Below are positions 6,285 to 20,517 of a stretch of 64,000 nucleotides of DNA, piece after piece. The translations under genes and the position numbers were made by a program. Position 1 is the stretch's first letter; each line of letters opens with the position of its first letter. The DNA comes from Kluyvera georgiana ATCC 51603 (lineage in GTDB: Bacteria; Pseudomonadota; Gammaproteobacteria; Enterobacterales; Enterobacteriaceae). Below the pieces are notes generated by a model. That model made no database searches. It saw nothing but the letters and a program-made list of their open reading frames with translations, and was not told where the DNA came from. Where the stretch lies: assembly GCF_001654985.1 (NCBI RefSeq), contig NZ_LXEU01000046.1, forward strand, positions 1 through 64,000. Direction: 5' to 3'.

Positions 6285-8213
6285 ATGCCTGTAATTACTC
6301 TTCCTGATGGCAGCCAACGCCATTATGACCACGCCGTAAGCCCGATGGATGTCGCTCTGGACATCGGCCCTGGTCTGGCAAAAGCCACCATCGCTGGGCG
6401 CGTGAACGGCGAACTGGTTGATGCATCCGATATCATTGAAAACGATGCAACACTGTCTCTCATCACTGCTAAAGATGAAGACGGTCTGGAAATCATTCGT
6501 CACTCCTGCGCTCACCTGCTTGGTCACGCGATTAAACAGCTGTGGCCAAACACCAAAATGGCGATCGGCCCGGTTATCGACAACGGTTTCTACTACGACG
6601 TCGATCTTGACCATACGCTGACCCAGGAAGACATCGACGCGCTCGAAAAACGTATGCATGAGCTCGCCGAGAAAAACTATGACGTCATCAAGAAGAAGGT
6701 AAGCTGGCATGAAGCCCGCGAAACGTTCGTGAAGCGTGGTGAAACATACAAAGTTTCCATCCTTGATGAAAATATTGCGCATGATGACAAGCCTGGTTTG
6801 TATCATCATGAAGAATACGTCGACATGTGCCGCGGTCCGCACGTGCCGAATATGCGATTCTGTCACTACTTCAAGCTGATGAAAACCGCAGGCGCCTACT
6901 GGCGCGGCGACAGCAACAACAAGATGCTGCAGCGTATCTACGGTACGGCGTGGACGGACAAAAAAGCCCTCAATGCCTACCTGCAACGTCTGGAAGAAGC
7001 GGCGAAGCGCGATCACCGTAAAATCGGTAAGCAGCTCGACCTGTATCATATGCAGGAAGAAGCGCCGGGTATGGTCTTCTGGCATAACGACGGCTGGACT
7101 ATCTTCCGCGAACTGGAAACTTTTGTACGCTCCAAGCTGAAAGAGTACCAGTATCAGGAAGTGAAAGGCCCGTTCATGATGGACCGTGTGCTGTGGGAAA
7201 AAACCGGCCACTGGGACAACTATAAAGATGCGATGTTCACCACTTCTTCAGAGAACCGTGAATACTGCATCAAGCCGATGAACTGCCCTGGCCACGTTCA
7301 GATCTTTAACCAGGGTCTGAAATCCTACCGCGATCTGCCGCTGCGTATGGCGGAGTTCGGTAGCTGCCATCGTAATGAACCGTCAGGCGCGCTGCATGGC
7401 TTAATGCGCGTGCGCGGCTTCACTCAGGATGACGCCCATATCTTCTGTACGGAAGAGCAGGTGCGTGATGAAGTGAACGCGTGCATTCGTTTAGTCTATG
7501 ATATGTACAGCACTTTCGGTTTTGAAAAAATCGTGGTCAAACTTTCAACGCGTCCGGAAAAACGTATCGGTAGCGATGAAATGTGGGATCGTGCGGAAGC
7601 GGATCTGGCGGTTGCGCTGGAAGAAAACAACATCCCGTTTGAATATCAGCTGGGTGAAGGCGCATTCTACGGTCCGAAAATTGAGTTTACCCTGTATGAC
7701 TGCCTCGATCGTGCATGGCAGTGCGGTACTGTACAGTTAGACTTCTCCCTGCCGGCTCGTCTGAGCGCCTCTTATGTTGGCGAAAACAACGAACGTCAGG
7801 TACCGGTGATGATTCACCGCGCAATTCTGGGGTCGCTGGAGCGCTTCATTGGCATCCTGACCGAAGAGTTCGCTGGCTTCTTCCCAACATGGCTTGCTCC
7901 GGTGCAGGTCGTGGTGATGAATATTACCGATTCTCAGTCTGAATACGTTAACGAATTGACCCGTAAACTACAAAATGCAGGCATTCGCGTAAAAGCGGAC
8001 TTGAGAAATGAGAAGATTGGCTTTAAAATCCGCGAGCACACTTTACGTCGTGTCCCTTACATGTTGGTCTGTGGCGACAAAGAGGTTGAAGCCGGCAAAG
8101 TTGCCGTGCGTACCCGTCGTGGCAAAGACTTGGGCAGTCTGGACGTAAATGAAGTTATCGAGAAGCTGCAACAAGAGATTCGCAGCCGCAGTCTTCAACA
8201 ACTGGAGGAATAA
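6285..8213 (+). CDS. thrS: Threonyl-tRNA synthetase
   Basis: This enzyme attaches threonine to tRNA-Thr in the cytoplasm. The 642-residue class II synthetase has the E. coli length. Its domains in order are an N-terminal TGS domain (1-62), an editing domain that hydrolyses Ser-tRNA-Thr (H73 and H77 in HSCAHLLGH), a catalytic core with zinc ligands (the cysteine of KPMNCPGH and later histidines) and motif 2 ([20 protein letters not shown]), and a C-terminal anticodon-binding domain (about 540-642). It is translated from ATG 6285 behind AAGGA and repressed by its own product through the leader. infC follows after three bases, so the two are cotranscribed. Confidence 0.98.
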   Translation: MPVITLPDGSQRHYDHAVSPMDVALDIGPGLAKATIAGRVNGELVDASDIIENDATLSLITAKDEDGLEIIRHSCAHLLGHAIKQLWPNTKMAIGPVIDNGFYYDVDLDHTLTQEDIDALEKRMHELAEKNYDVIKKKVSWHEARETFVKRGETYKVSILDENIAHDDKPGLYHHEEYVDMCRGPHVPNMRFCHYFKLMKTAGAYWRGDSNNKMLQRIYGTAWTDKKALNAYLQRLEEAAKRDHRKIGKQLDLYHMQEEAPGMVFWHNDGWTIFRELETFVRSKLKEYQYQEVKGPFMMDRVLWEKTGHWDNYKDAMFTTSSENREYCIKPMNCPGHVQIFNQGLKSYRDLPLRMAEFGSCHRNEPSGALHGLMRVRGFTQDDAHIFCTEEQVRDEVNACIRLVYDMYSTFGFEKIVVKLSTRPEKRIGSDEMWDRAEADLAVALEENNIPFEYQLGEGAFYGPKIEFTLYDCLDRAWQCGTVQLDFSLPARLSASYVGENNERQVPVMIHRAILGSLERFIGILTEEFAGFFPTWLAPVQVVVMNITDSQSEYVNELTRKLQNAGIRVKADLRNEKIGFKIREHTLRRVPYMLVCGDKEVEAGKVAVRTRRGKDLGSLDVNEVIEKLQQEIRSRSLQQLEE

Positions 8214-8759
<546 letters not shown>

Positions 8760-8770
8760 GGCCTTCAAGT

Positions 8771-9053
<283 letters not shown>

Positions 9054-9079
9054 GCCGTTAACGTTTAATTTTTTACTAA

Positions 9080-9460
<381 letters not shown>

Positions 9461-9468
9461 GCCAGTTG

Positions 9469-9496
9469 AAAGAGGGAGCTAGTCTCCCTCTTTTCG
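9469..9496 (+). terminator. Terminator after rplT
   Basis: AAGAGGGAG (9470-9478) pairs with CTCCCTCTT (9484-9492), followed by TTCGTTTT. It separates the ribosomal protein genes from the pheM-pheST unit, probably incompletely. Confidence 0.88.
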
Positions 9497-9583
9497 TTTT
9501 AATCGCATCAAAACGTTGACATTTATTCCCGTAGCCCTTTCAATAAAGGCGTTACGATCCTTACCACACAAGGTAACGCAAGC

Positions 9584-9628
9584 ATGAATGCTGCTATTTT
9601 CCGCTTCTTCTTTTACTTTAGCACCTGA
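9584..9628 (+). CDS. pheM: pheST leader peptide
   Basis: The 14-residue [17 protein letters not shown] contains five Phe codons, three of them consecutive. It has the same length and nature as the E. coli pheM leader. When Phe-tRNA is scarce the ribosome stalls on the Phe codons, an antiterminator forms, and pheS-pheT is transcribed. It is followed at 9677-9702 by the attenuator hairpin. Confidence 0.95.
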
Positions 9629-9676
9629 ACTCAGGAGGCTTGCGCGTGAAAGAAGAAACGAAAAATCAGCGCCAAT

Positions 9677-9702
9677 AAGCCTCCATCTGGAGGCTTTTTT
9701 TG
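9677..9702 (+). terminator. pheM-pheST attenuator
   Basis: AAGCCTCC-ATCT-GGAGGCTT followed by TTTTT forms a perfect short hairpin with a U tract, 48 bases after the pheM stop and 62 bases before pheS. This is the expected transcription attenuator of pheST. Confidence 0.93.
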
Positions 9703-9721
9703 TATCTGAATTCGAGATTAA

Positions 9722-13150
<3,429 letters not shown>

Positions 13151-13154
13151 ACCT

Positions 13155-13454
13155 ATGGCGCTTACAAAAGCTGAAATGTCAGAATATCTGTTTGATAAGC
13201 TTGGGCTTAGCAAGCGGGATGCCAAAGAACTGGTGGAACTGTTTTTTGAAGAGATCCGTCGTGCTCTGGAAAACGGTGAGCAGGTTAAGCTGTCCGGTTT
13301 TGGCAACTTTGATCTGCGTGACAAAAATCAACGCCCGGGGCGTAACCCAAAAACGGGTGAAGATATTCCCATTACAGCCCGGCGTGTGGTGACCTTCAGA
13401 CCAGGACAGAAGTTAAAAAGCCGGGTCGAAAACGCAACACCCAAAGAAGAGTAA
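13155..13454 (+). CDS. ihfA: Integration host factor alpha subunit
   Basis: IHF-alpha pairs with IHF-beta to bend DNA sharply at specific sites. It assists transcription, recombination and replication. The 99-residue protein begins [20 protein letters not shown] and contains the HU/IHF signature ([22 protein letters not shown]) with the intercalating proline in the RPGRNP arm. As in E. coli it is the last gene of the thrS-pheST-ihfA series and is followed by a terminator. IHF is autoregulated in E. coli. Confidence 0.98.
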   Translation: MALTKAEMSEYLFDKLGLSKRDAKELVELFFEEIRRALENGEQVKLSGFGNFDLRDKNQRPGRNPKTGEDIPITARRVVTFRPGQKLKSRVENATPKEE

Positions 13455-13467
13455 TTCTGATCTAACT

Positions 13468-13494
13468 AAAAAGGCCGCTGATGCGGCCTTTTTC
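13468..13494 (+). terminator. ihfA terminator
   Basis: AAAAAGGCCGC-TGAT-GCGGCCTTTTT is a perfect hairpin ending in a T run, 13 bases after the ihfA stop. Confidence 0.93.
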
Positions 13495-13553
13495 TTTTCT
13501 GCGCGGCGTTGTCACCGTAAAATCAAACGCTTCTCCACGGGCGACGGATAACT

Positions 13554-14537
13554 ATGCAGGTTTATGTACATCAACAGCAGCGGCGTCATCGTCGCTGGCT
13601 TGCCGGATTGTCTCTGGCCCTATTGGCGATGCTGGTGATTAGCCTGTGCGCGGGCGACCAATGGATCCCGCCCGGCGAATGGTTCACGGCGAAAGGGCAG
13701 CTGTTTATCTGGCAGATTCGCCTGCCGCGTACCGTTGCGGTGCTGCTGGTTGGCGCGGCGTTGGCGTTGTCGGGGGCGGTAATGCAGGCGTTATTTGAAA
13801 ACCCGCTCGCCGAGCCGGGGCTGCTTGGCGTTTCTAACGGCGCGGGTGTCGGGCTCATTGCGGTGATTATGCTGAGTCAGGGAAACCTGCCGGGCTGGGT
13901 GCCAGGGCTGGCCGCCATTGCTGGCGCACTGGTGATAACCGGCATCCTGATGCGCTTTGCGCGACGCCATCTCTCTACCAGCCGCCTGCTGCTGGCAGGC
14001 GTTGCGCTGGGCATTATCTGTAGCGCGTTGATGACGTGGGCGGTCTATTTTTCGACGTCGTTCGATCTTCGTCAACTGATGTACTGGATGATGGGCGGAT
14101 TTGGCGGCGTCGACTGGCAGCAGATCTGGTTGATGCTGGCGCTGGTGCCGGTCATTGTCTGGCTCTGTGCGCAATCTCAGCCGTTGAATCTGCTGGCGCT
14201 GGGGGAGACCTCCGCTCGTCAACTGGGCGTTCCCATCGCGTTCTGGCGTAAGCTGCTGGTGATGGTCACCGGCTGGCTGGTGGGCGTCAGCGTGGCGCTG
14301 GCAGGGGCTATCGGCTTTATTGGGCTGGTGGTGCCGCATATGCTGCGCCTGTGTGGCCTGACTGACCATCGCGTGCTGCTGCCGGCCTGCGCGCTGGCGG
14401 GGGCGAGCACGTTACTGTTTGCCGATATTATTGCGCGGTTGGCGCTGTCGGCCGCTGAGCTGCCGATTGGCGTAGTGACCGCGACGCTCGGAGCACCGGT
14501 GTTTATCTGGTTGTTACTCAAATCAGGACGTTACTAA
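13554..14537 (+). CDS. btuC: Vitamin B12 ABC transporter permease
   Basis: BtuC forms the inner-membrane channel of the BtuC2D2 importer, which takes cobalamin delivered by BtuF. The 327-residue protein is almost wholly hydrophobic, with about ten membrane helices. It shows the FecCD-family segments [36 protein letters not shown] and the cytoplasmic coupling loop around [12 protein letters not shown]. Length is close to E. coli (326); the N-terminal dozen residues diverge. The ATPase btuD lies two genes on, with btuE between them, as in E. coli. TonB, which energises the outer-membrane B12 receptor, is also in this window. Confidence 0.96.
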   Translation: MQVYVHQQQRRHRRWLAGLSLALLAMLVISLCAGDQWIPPGEWFTAKGQLFIWQIRLPRTVAVLLVGAALALSGAVMQALFENPLAEPGLLGVSNGAGVGLIAVIMLSQGNLPGWVPGLAAIAGALVITGILMRFARRHLSTSRLLLAGVALGIICSALMTWAVYFSTSFDLRQLMYWMMGGFGGVDWQQIWLMLALVPVIVWLCAQSQPLNLLALGETSARQLGVPIAFWRKLLVMVTGWLVGVSVALAGAIGFIGLVVPHMLRLCGLTDHRVLLPACALAGASTLLFADIIARLALSAAELPIGVVTATLGAPVFIWLLLKSGRY

Positions 14538-14552
14538 CGCAACGTCCTGATT
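14521..14552. repeat. 12-bp inverted repeat across the btuC stop codon
   Basis: AATCAGGACGTT (14521-14532) is repeated inverted as AACGTCCTGATT (14541-14552) around an eight-base loop that contains the btuC stop. There is no T tract after it. It may be an mRNA 3' hairpin that limits read-through into btuE. Confidence 0.6.
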
Positions 14553-14636
14553 AAAAAGCTTTGGTGTCGTGCCAGCGTATCTGGCTATTATTAAAGACCG
14601 GGCGATAAGACCCAAACACGCTGAAAAGAGGATGCT

Positions 14637-15191
14637 ATGCAAACCACCATTCTGAACACACCCGTGACGACCATCGACGGTGAAAAAACCACGCTGGAAG
14701 GCTACAAAGGCAAAGTCCTGCTGATTGTCAATGTCGCGTCTAAATGTGGCCTCACGCCGCAATATGAGCAGCTGGAAGCATTACAAACGTCTTTGCAGAA
14801 CGAAGGTTTCACGGTTCTGGGCTTCCCGTGTAATCAGTTCCTGGGCCAGGAGCCGGGGAGCGAAGAAGAGATTAAAACGTTCTGCAGTACGACCTACGGC
14901 GTCACGTTCCCGCTGTTCAGCAAAATCGACGTGAACGGTGATACGCGTCACCCGTTGTATAGCCTGTTGACCCGCCTTGCGCCGAAAGCGGTAGCGCCGG
15001 AAGGTAGCGGCTTTTATGAACGTATGGCCAGCAAAGGACGCGCGCCTGCGCATCCAGGTGATATTCTGTGGAATTTCGAAAAGTTCCTGATTGGCCGTGA
15101 CGGCCAAATCATCAACCGTTTCTCTCCGGATATGACGCCGGATGATCCGATCCTGACCGCGGCCATCAAGCAGGCTCTTGCCCAGCCATGA
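14637..15191 (+). CDS. btuE: Thioredoxin/glutathione peroxidase BtuE
   Basis: BtuE reduces hydrogen and organic peroxides, using thioredoxin or glutathione as electron donor. Despite its name it is not needed for B12 import. The 184-residue protein has the glutathione peroxidase fold with the peroxidatic Cys37 in [16 protein letters not shown]. It has the family signature [17 protein letters not shown] and the active-site Trp/Asn region [12 protein letters not shown]. The next gene btuD overlaps its stop by four bases (ATGA), so the two are translationally coupled. Confidence 0.95.
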   Translation: MQTTILNTPVTTIDGEKTTLEGYKGKVLLIVNVASKCGLTPQYEQLEALQTSLQNEGFTVLGFPCNQFLGQEPGSEEEIKTFCSTTYGVTFPLFSKIDVNGDTRHPLYSLLTRLAPKAVAPEGSGFYERMASKGRAPAHPGDILWNFEKFLIGRDGQIINRFSPDMTPDDPILTAAIKQALAQP

Positions 15192-15949
15192 TGCCACTGA
15201 TGCAGCTTCAGCATGTCGGTGAGGGAGTCCGCCTTCAGGCGTTTAGCGCCAGAGTGGAGCCAGGGGAGATTATTCACCTTGTCGGGCCAAACGGGGCCGG
15301 TAAGAGCACGCTGCTGGCCAGAATGGCCGGCCTGACTGGCGGTAAGGGCGTCATTACGCTGAATGCCCAGCCGTTGGATGAATGGCCAGCGCATGCGCTG
15401 GCACGTCATCGCGCGTATCTTTCTCAGCACCAGACGCCACCCTTTGCCATGCCGGTCTGGCAATATCTGATGCTGCATCAACAAGGCGAGCCGCAATCGG
15501 CGCTCGCCGTTCACGTGGCCAGGGCGTTAGACCTGAGTAATAAGCTGGGGCGTAACGTTAGTCAGCTCTCCGGCGGTGAATGGCAGCGTGTTCGGTTGGC
15601 GGCCGTTATTCTGCAAATTCATCCTGCCGATAATCCTGATGGCCAGCTTCTGTTGCTTGATGAGCCGATGAACAGTCTTGATGTCGCTCAACAAGCCGCG
15701 CTGGATAAGCTGTTGGCAGAACTGAGAGCGGCGGGCGTTGCTATTGTGATGAGTAGTCACGATCTGAACTATACGTTACGCCATGCCGGGCGAGTCTGGC
15801 TATTGTGCCAGGGGCGTTTGATCGCCAGCGGTGAGACCGAGCGTGTTATGCAGCCAGAGCATTTGTCTGCTGCTTATAATATGCGCTTTCAGCGGCTGGA
15901 TATTGCTGGCCATCAAATGCTCATTTATGACGACGTCGGCGAAAATTAA
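15188..15949 (+). CDS. btuD: Vitamin B12 ABC transporter ATP-binding protein
   Basis: BtuD hydrolyses ATP to drive cobalamin through BtuC. The 253-residue protein has a Walker A motif (GPNGAGKST), a Q-loop (YLSQHQTPP), the ABC signature ([11 protein letters not shown]), Walker B ([12 protein letters not shown]) and the switch histidine (SSHDLN). ATG 15188 overlaps the btuE stop; a second in-frame ATG at 15191 is equally possible. Length is slightly above E. coli (249), mostly at the C-terminus. Confidence 0.96.
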   Translation: MMPLMQLQHVGEGVRLQAFSARVEPGEIIHLVGPNGAGKSTLLARMAGLTGGKGVITLNAQPLDEWPAHALARHRAYLSQHQTPPFAMPVWQYLMLHQQGEPQSALAVHVARALDLSNKLGRNVSQLSGGEWQRVRLAAVILQIHPADNPDGQLLLLDEPMNSLDVAQQAALDKLLAELRAAGVAIVMSSHDLNYTLRHAGRVWLLCQGRLIASGETERVMQPEHLSAAYNMRFQRLDIAGHQMLIYDDVGEN

Positions 15950-16044
15950 TCCAACTCTGCTTGAAATGGCGGTGATTGCTTGCCAGCCAAACCGCAATAG
16001 ATATAATTTATTGGCTGAATAAAAAAACTGAGGATTCGCTGGAT

Positions 16045-16509
16045 ATGCGTTTCTGGACTCTTTTTCTCGTGGCTTTCGTTTTAGCAGGGTGCAGTAGCCA
16101 TCGTGCGCCGCCGCCCAATCCCCGGCTTTCGGATTCAATTACCGTTATCGCCAGCCTAAACGATCAGTTGCAAAACTGGCACGGTACGCCTTATCGCTAT
16201 GGTGGAATGAACCGCCGCGGCGTAGACTGTTCCGCTTTTGTGCTCATGACCTTCCGCGATAAATTCGAAATGCAACTTCCTCGTGAAACGCGTCAACAGG
16301 CGAAGATTGGCACCGAAATAGATAAAGATGATCTACTGCCTGGAGACCTGGTATTCTTTAAAACCGGCGCAGGCGAGAGCGGGCTGCACGTGGGGATTTA
16401 TGATACCGACAACCAGTTTATTCATGCCTCCACCAGCCAGGGGGTGACGAGATCTTCGCTCGATAATGTCTACTGGCGGAAAAATTTCTGGCAGGCCAGG
16501 CGAATTTAA
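16045..16509 (+). CDS. nlpC: NlpC/P60-family lipoprotein peptidase
   Basis: NlpC is a probable outer-membrane lipoprotein with a cysteine-peptidase domain that cleaves murein peptides. From ATG 16045 it has 154 residues, as in E. coli. The N-terminus MRFWTLFLVAFVLAGC carries the lipobox, with lipidated C16. The NlpC/P60 domain has the catalytic cysteine in RRGVDCSAFVLMTF, the histidine in GLHVGIYD and the third residue in QFIHASTS. The 23 residues upstream in the longer frame are non-coding. A 15-bp hairpin terminator follows. Confidence 0.95.
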   Translation: MRFWTLFLVAFVLAGCSSHRAPPPNPRLSDSITVIASLNDQLQNWHGTPYRYGGMNRRGVDCSAFVLMTFRDKFEMQLPRETRQQAKIGTEIDKDDLLPGDLVFFKTGAGESGLHVGIYDTDNQFIHASTSQGVTRSSLDNVYWRKNFWQARRI

Positions 16510-16512
16510 TCG

Positions 16513-16549
16513 AAAAGAAAAGGAGGCATTTCGCCTCCTTTTCTTTTTG
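16513..16549 (+). terminator. nlpC terminator
   Basis: A 15-bp perfect stem (16513-16527 with 16533-16547, core GGAGGC/GCCTCC) with an ATTTC loop is followed by T-rich sequence. Confidence 0.93.
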
Positions 16550-16695
16550 TAGACGACAAGGTTTTAAATAAATAGCCAACATTATTCTGATTTTGTTAGG
16601 CGAGATCATAGAACTTAAGGTTGATTGTGTTAATCCATTACTTTCGATTACAATCATTACGATCCAGTGACGGACCATAAAATAAAAAGGAACCG

Positions 16696-16791
16696 ATGAA
16701 AGGAATAACAGCAGCATTCATTACCGTAGGTTTTTTGCTTTGTGACGTCAGGAACCCGGACATGACTTTTAGTGAAGGGCAGTCGCAATGA
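16696..16791 (+). CDS. Candidate 31-aa ORF overlapping the ydiV start
   Basis: The ORF encodes MKGITAAFITVGFLLCDVR followed by NPDMTFSEGQSQ. It has its own ribosome-binding site, AAGGA at 16687-16691, four bases before the ATG. Its stop overlaps the ydiV start as ATGA, the classic layout for translational coupling. The N-terminal third is hydrophobic. I do not recognise it; it may be a small protein, or an uORF that sets how much YdiV is made. It could also be chance. Confidence 0.45.
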   Translation: MKGITAAFITVGFLLCDVRNPDMTFSEGQSQ

Positions 16792-17501
16792 TTGTATCGC
16801 TGGATAATACGTATTGTTCTCAATTGTTTTTCCTTCCCGCCAGAAATAGCGACGGGCATCTTGTCGGCCTGAAAGTCGTCAGCCAATTTACCGGTCGCGA
16901 TAACCACATACGTATCCCCACGAGTTTGGTGCTGCCGCGCCTGGCGCCACAACAAGAAATCACTTTATTTCAGGAAAAACTGGCGCTGTTGAATAACTGC
17001 CAGCTGTTCTTTCGCCAGCACAACCTCAAAGCGTGGATTACTGCACCGCCGGGTCTTGTTACGGCGCTGCTTACCGACGACGAGCTCGCCGCCAGCGCTC
17101 AGCGTTTTCCGTTTCTGGAGTTGGCCGTCAGTGAAAGCTATCCCGGCCTCAATCAGGTAGATGAAAATCATCCTTTGGCCCACCTGTGTCAGCACTTCCC
17201 GTTAGTGCTTAGCGATTTTGGTTCCGGCGATGCCTCAACCCGCGCGGTATTCTCCGGGCTTTTCACCCGTATTGTACTGGATAGAAGTTTTGTCCAGCGC
17301 CAGTCAAAATCAGCGTCTTTTGAACCGTTTCTGCGCGCGATCGTGACGCAGATCCAACCTTACTGCCAGGGCATTATGATCTCCGGCGTGGATGACGAGC
17401 AAACTCGCCAGCGCGTAGCATCCTTTGGGTTTAGCGGAATGCTTGGCAGTCTGTGGCCGGTGGTGGCAGAATCCTCCCTAATAACATTAGTGCAACAATA
17501 A
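16788..17501 (+). CDS. ydiV: Anti-FlhDC factor, degenerate EAL-domain protein
   Basis: YdiV (RflP) binds FlhD4C2, prevents it activating flagellar genes and directs it to ClpXP degradation. The 237-residue protein has the EAL fold but lacks the catalytic motif: the first EAL-equivalent position reads KVV in HLVGLKVVSQF. It therefore should not hydrolyse cyclic-di-GMP. The ends IPTSLVLPRLAPQ and SSLITLVQQ align well with E. coli YdiV. Translation may start at the ATG overlapped by the upstream 31-codon ORF, with AAGGG at a suitable distance. It is present between nlpC and selO as in E. coli. Confidence 0.92.
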   Translation: MIVSLDNTYCSQLFFLPARNSDGHLVGLKVVSQFTGRDNHIRIPTSLVLPRLAPQQEITLFQEKLALLNNCQLFFRQHNLKAWITAPPGLVTALLTDDELAASAQRFPFLELAVSESYPGLNQVDENHPLAHLCQHFPLVLSDFGSGDASTRAVFSGLFTRIVLDRSFVQRQSKSASFEPFLRAIVTQIQPYCQGIMISGVDDEQTRQRVASFGFSGMLGSLWPVVAESSLITLVQQ

Positions 17502-17562
17502 CCCTGCGCTTACCCGGGTGTTTAACGTACAGTAACCCAATACACTACGGGCAGGAGGAACC

Positions 17563-19005
17563 ATGAACCTGTCATTTAACACCCGCTGGCGCGATGAGCT
17601 GCCAGGATTTTACACTGCGCTACAGCCGACGCCGCTGCATAACGCCCGCCTAATCTGGCACAACGCGCCGCTGGCGCAAGATCTCGCTATTCCCGAATCA
17701 CTTTTCACGCCTGAATACGGCGCTGGCGTTTGGGGCGGTGAAACGCTGCTGCCCGGTATGTCGCCTTTAGCGCAGGTTTACAGCGGTCATCAGTTTGGGG
17801 CCTGGGCAGGGCAACTGGGCGACGGGCGCGGGATCTTAATGGGCGAACAGCAGTTAGAAAATGGCAAAACGGTCGACTGGCATCTTAAGGGGGCCGGACT
17901 CACGCCGTATTCACGAATGGGCGATGGGCGAGCGGTATTACGTTCAACTCTTCGTGAAAGCCTGGCTTCTGAAGCCATGCATTATCTTGGCATTCCGGGG
18001 ACGCGGGCGCTGGCGATAGTGACCAGTGATACGCCGGTGTACCGTGAAACGGTAGAGTCTGGCGCGATGCTGATGCGTATTGCTGAAAGCCATATCCGAT
18101 TCGGCCACTTTGAACATTTTTACTATCGTCGCGATATCGACAGCGTGCGTACGCTGATGGACTTTACGATCCGTCATCACTGGCCGCACTTACAGCAGGA
18201 GGTTGACCGCTACGCGCTGTGGTTCCAGGATGTTGTGGCGCGCACGGCGCAGATGATTGCCCGCTGGCAAACCGTTGGTTTCGCGCATGGTGTGATGAAT
18301 ACCGACAACATGTCGATTCTGGGGCTGACGCTTGACTACGGCCCGTTTGGTTTCCTTGATGACTATCAGCCTGAGTTTATCTGTAATCACTCGGATCATC
18401 AGGGACGCTACCGTTTTGATAATCAACCCGCTGTCGGTCTGTGGAACCTTCAGCGTCTGGCGCAGGCGGTGTCACCATGGATTGACGTGGATACGCTGAA
18501 CGCCGCACTGGAAGGCTATCAGGCGGTGCTTTTCCGGGAATACGGGCAGCGAATGCGCCAGAAACTCGGGCTGTTCAGTGAAAAAACGGGCGACAACGAC
18601 CTGCTTAACGGCTTGTACGCGCTGATGGAGCGAGAAGGGAGCGACTATACGCGCACTTTCCGGCTGCTCAGCGAAACGGAGCAGCTCAGCGCCGCGTCGC
18701 CGCTGCGCGATGAATTTATTGACCGAACGGCCTTTGATTCCTGGTTTACCCAGTACCGCGCGCGTTTACAGCAGGAGCAAGTGGATGACGCATCGCGTCA
18801 GCAGGCAATGAAAGTCGCCAATCCGGCGATGGTCCTGCGAAACTGGTTGGCGCAACGGGCGATAGAGCAAGCGGAGAAAGGCGATTATCAGGAACTCCAT
18901 CGCCTGCATGAAGCATTGCGCGATCCGTGGCGCGATCGGAATGATGACTACGGTCGACGTCCGCCAGATTGGGGTAAGAAACTGGAAGTCAGCTGTTCAA
19001 GCTAA
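17563..19005 (+). CDS. selO: Protein adenylyltransferase SelO (YdiU)
   Basis: SelO is a pseudokinase-fold enzyme that transfers AMP from ATP to Ser/Thr/Tyr of target proteins. It is linked to redox stress and protein glutathionylation. The 480-residue protein contains the family segments [40 protein letters not shown] and [28 protein letters not shown], whose DYG-like motif binds metal. The C-terminus ends CSS; the cysteine lies where mitochondrial homologues have selenocysteine. Length is near that of E. coli (478). An AGGAGG precedes the ATG. Confidence 0.96.
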   Translation: MNLSFNTRWRDELPGFYTALQPTPLHNARLIWHNAPLAQDLAIPESLFTPEYGAGVWGGETLLPGMSPLAQVYSGHQFGAWAGQLGDGRGILMGEQQLENGKTVDWHLKGAGLTPYSRMGDGRAVLRSTLRESLASEAMHYLGIPGTRALAIVTSDTPVYRETVESGAMLMRIAESHIRFGHFEHFYYRRDIDSVRTLMDFTIRHHWPHLQQEVDRYALWFQDVVARTAQMIARWQTVGFAHGVMNTDNMSILGLTLDYGPFGFLDDYQPEFICNHSDHQGRYRFDNQPAVGLWNLQRLAQAVSPWIDVDTLNAALEGYQAVLFREYGQRMRQKLGLFSEKTGDNDLLNGLYALMEREGSDYTRTFRLLSETEQLSAASPLRDEFIDRTAFDSWFTQYRARLQQEQVDDASRQQAMKVANPAMVLRNWLAQRAIEQAEKGDYQELHRLHEALRDPWRDRNDDYGRRPPDWGKKLEVSCSS

Positions 19006-19037
19006 TTCATTCTGGCTGCGCTATGACGATGGCGCAG

Positions 19038-19217
19038 CTACTTCGTTAATATTAGCTTTCCCGCCTGGGTTTGCCGCAGCAGATACCGCTGCTCGCCATG
19101 TTCAATGATTAAACGACCTTCCTTGCCTAACAGCGTCTGGCTGTCGACTCGACGATCCTCGGGAAGCGGGTGCGGGGTATTATCCTTCTTGGTTTCCAGT
19201 TTTGCGCAGCTATCCAT
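19038..19217 (-). CDS. hemP: HemP-family hemin uptake protein (YdiE)
   Basis: The minus strand encodes 59 residues starting [12 protein letters not shown] and ending with the family core [20 protein letters not shown] and then [14 protein letters not shown]. HemP proteins are small and linked to haem uptake and iron response; the biochemical role is not settled. E. coli ydiE lies at the same place between ydiU and aroH. A Fur-like box lies 29-47 bp upstream of the start, consistent with induction on iron starvation. Because of its size it is easy to miss. Confidence 0.9.
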   Translation of the reverse strand: MDSCAKLETKKDNTPHPLPEDRRVDSQTLLGKEGRLIIEHGEQRYLLRQTQAGKLILTK

Positions 19218-19245
19218 TTGCTAATTTCATAATGAAAATCAATAT

Positions 19246-19264
19246 AACAATGAGAAACATTATC
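19246..19264 (-). promoter_or_regulatory. Fur-like box upstream of hemP
   Basis: On the minus strand the 19 bases GATAATGTTTCTCATTGTT match the Fur consensus at 14 of 19 positions by hand count. The site is just upstream of hemP, a gene type usually repressed by Fur-iron. Confidence 0.7.
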
Positions 19265-19351
19265 AATATTCAATAAGGCAACCGCAAGCGTTATTTACCA
19301 CTATATCGGGTAGGGTCAATGGCCCACCGGAGAGCGGTGGGCGGGGGAGGC

Positions 19352-20398
19352 TTACAGGCGAGTGGCCACTGCGGCTGCCAGTTTTTCCAGCAGCAGTTCG
19401 GTATCTTCCCAACTCAGGCAGGGATCGGTAATCGACTGACCGTAGGTCAATGGCTGGTCGGCGACGATCTTTTGCGTTCCTTCACGCAGAAAACTTTCCG
19501 CCATAATACCGGCAATCGCCGAAGAACCATTGCGGATTTGCTGGCAGATATCGTCACACACTTCCAGCTGACGGCGATGCTGCTTCTGACAGTTGCCGTG
19601 GCTAAAGTCGACCACCAGATGCTCCGGCAGGTCAAACTGATGCAGCGTGTCGCAGGCCGCGGCGATATCGTCGGCATGGTAGTTCGGTTTTTTGCCACCG
19701 CGCATGATGATATGGCCATACGGGTTGCCGCTGGTCTGATAGATAGTCATTTGACCGTTTTTATCCGGCGACAGGAACATGTGGCTGGCGCGAGCCGCAC
19801 GGATGGCGTCGACCGCAATGCGGGTATTGCCGTCAGTGCCATTTTTAAAACCCACCGGGCAGGAGAGCGCAGAAGCCATTTCACGGTGGATCTGGCTTTC
19901 CGTGGTACGAGCGCCAATGGCGCCCCAACTGATTAAATCGGCGATAAACTGGCCGGTCACCATATCGAGGAATTCGGTCGCTGTCGGTACGCCCAACGTG
20001 TTGACCTGTAACAGGAGCTTACGTGCCTGTTCGATACCGTGGTTAACGCGATAGCTGCCGTTCAGGTCGGGATCGGATATTAACCCTTTCCAGCCCACCA
20101 CGGTGCGCGGCTTTTCGAAATAGGTACGCATGACGATTTCCAGCTCGCCCTGATGCTTTTCACGCAGCACCTGGAGGCGGCGAGCATAATCTATCGCGGC
20201 GTCCAGATCGTGAATGGAACACGGGCCCACGATAGCCAGCAGACGGCGGTCTTCGCCGTTGAGGATCTTTTCAATGCGCTGGCGTGAGGCGGTGACGTGG
20301 GCCGCAACGTCGGGTGATACGGGGTGGCGCTGAGCAAGTTCAGCAGGCGTAATCAGGCTCTCAATTCGAGCGGTACGCAATTCATCGGTCTTATTCAT
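19352..20398 (-). CDS. aroH: DAHP synthase, tryptophan-sensitive
   Basis: AroH condenses PEP with erythrose 4-phosphate to DAHP, the first step of the shikimate pathway. It is the isozyme inhibited by tryptophan. The 348-residue protein starts MNKTDELRTARIESL. It contains GPCSIHD, the PEP-binding KPRTVVGWKG and GPIGART-like GAIGARTTESQIHREMAS segments, and DFSHGNCQKQHRRQ. The longer frame upstream is excluded by family alignment. The promoter carries a TrpR-type operator. PpsA, which makes the PEP substrate, is encoded next door. Confidence 0.96.
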   Translation of the reverse strand: MNKTDELRTARIESLITPAELAQRHPVSPDVAAHVTASRQRIEKILNGEDRRLLAIVGPCSIHDLDAAIDYARRLQVLREKHQGELEIVMRTYFEKPRTVVGWKGLISDPDLNGSYRVNHGIEQARKLLLQVNTLGVPTATEFLDMVTGQFIADLISWGAIGARTTESQIHREMASALSCPVGFKNGTDGNTRIAVDAIRAARASHMFLSPDKNGQMTIYQTSGNPYGHIIMRGGKKPNYHADDIAAACDTLHQFDLPEHLVVDFSHGNCQKQHRRQLEVCDDICQQIRNGSSAIAGIMAESFLREGTQKIVADQPLTYGQSITDPCLSWEDTELLLEKLAAAVATRL

Positions 20399-20496
20399 GG
20401 AAGTCTCAGAAATTTGTTGCTTCACCAGTCAAGATGCTGGGAAGTGATGCACATCACGATAAACCAATCTGGGTTTAATTCAAGCGTGGCAGGTCA

Positions 20497-20512
20497 TGTG
20501 CTCTCGATCACA
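20497..20512. promoter_or_regulatory. CRP-like palindrome at the aroH start of transcription
   Basis: TGTGC-TCTCGA-TCACA matches the CRP consensus TGTGA-N6-TCACA at nine of ten positions. It overlaps the predicted aroH transcription start (about 20511), a position suited to repression. A second, weaker match, AGTGA-TGCACA-TCACG, lies at 20443-20458. CRP control of aroH is not something I know from E. coli, so this is a sequence match only. Confidence 0.4.
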
Positions 20513-20517
20513 AAGCT

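Noticed and set aside
6090-7211. 373-codon open frame on the minus strand opposite thrS
   Set aside because: It lies wholly over the thrS operator and a highly conserved synthetase in the other direction; the translation has no recognisable domain and reflects thrS codon bias.
19319-19936. 205-codon plus-strand frame opposite aroH
   Set aside because: Shadow of aroH, whose protein aligns over its full length.
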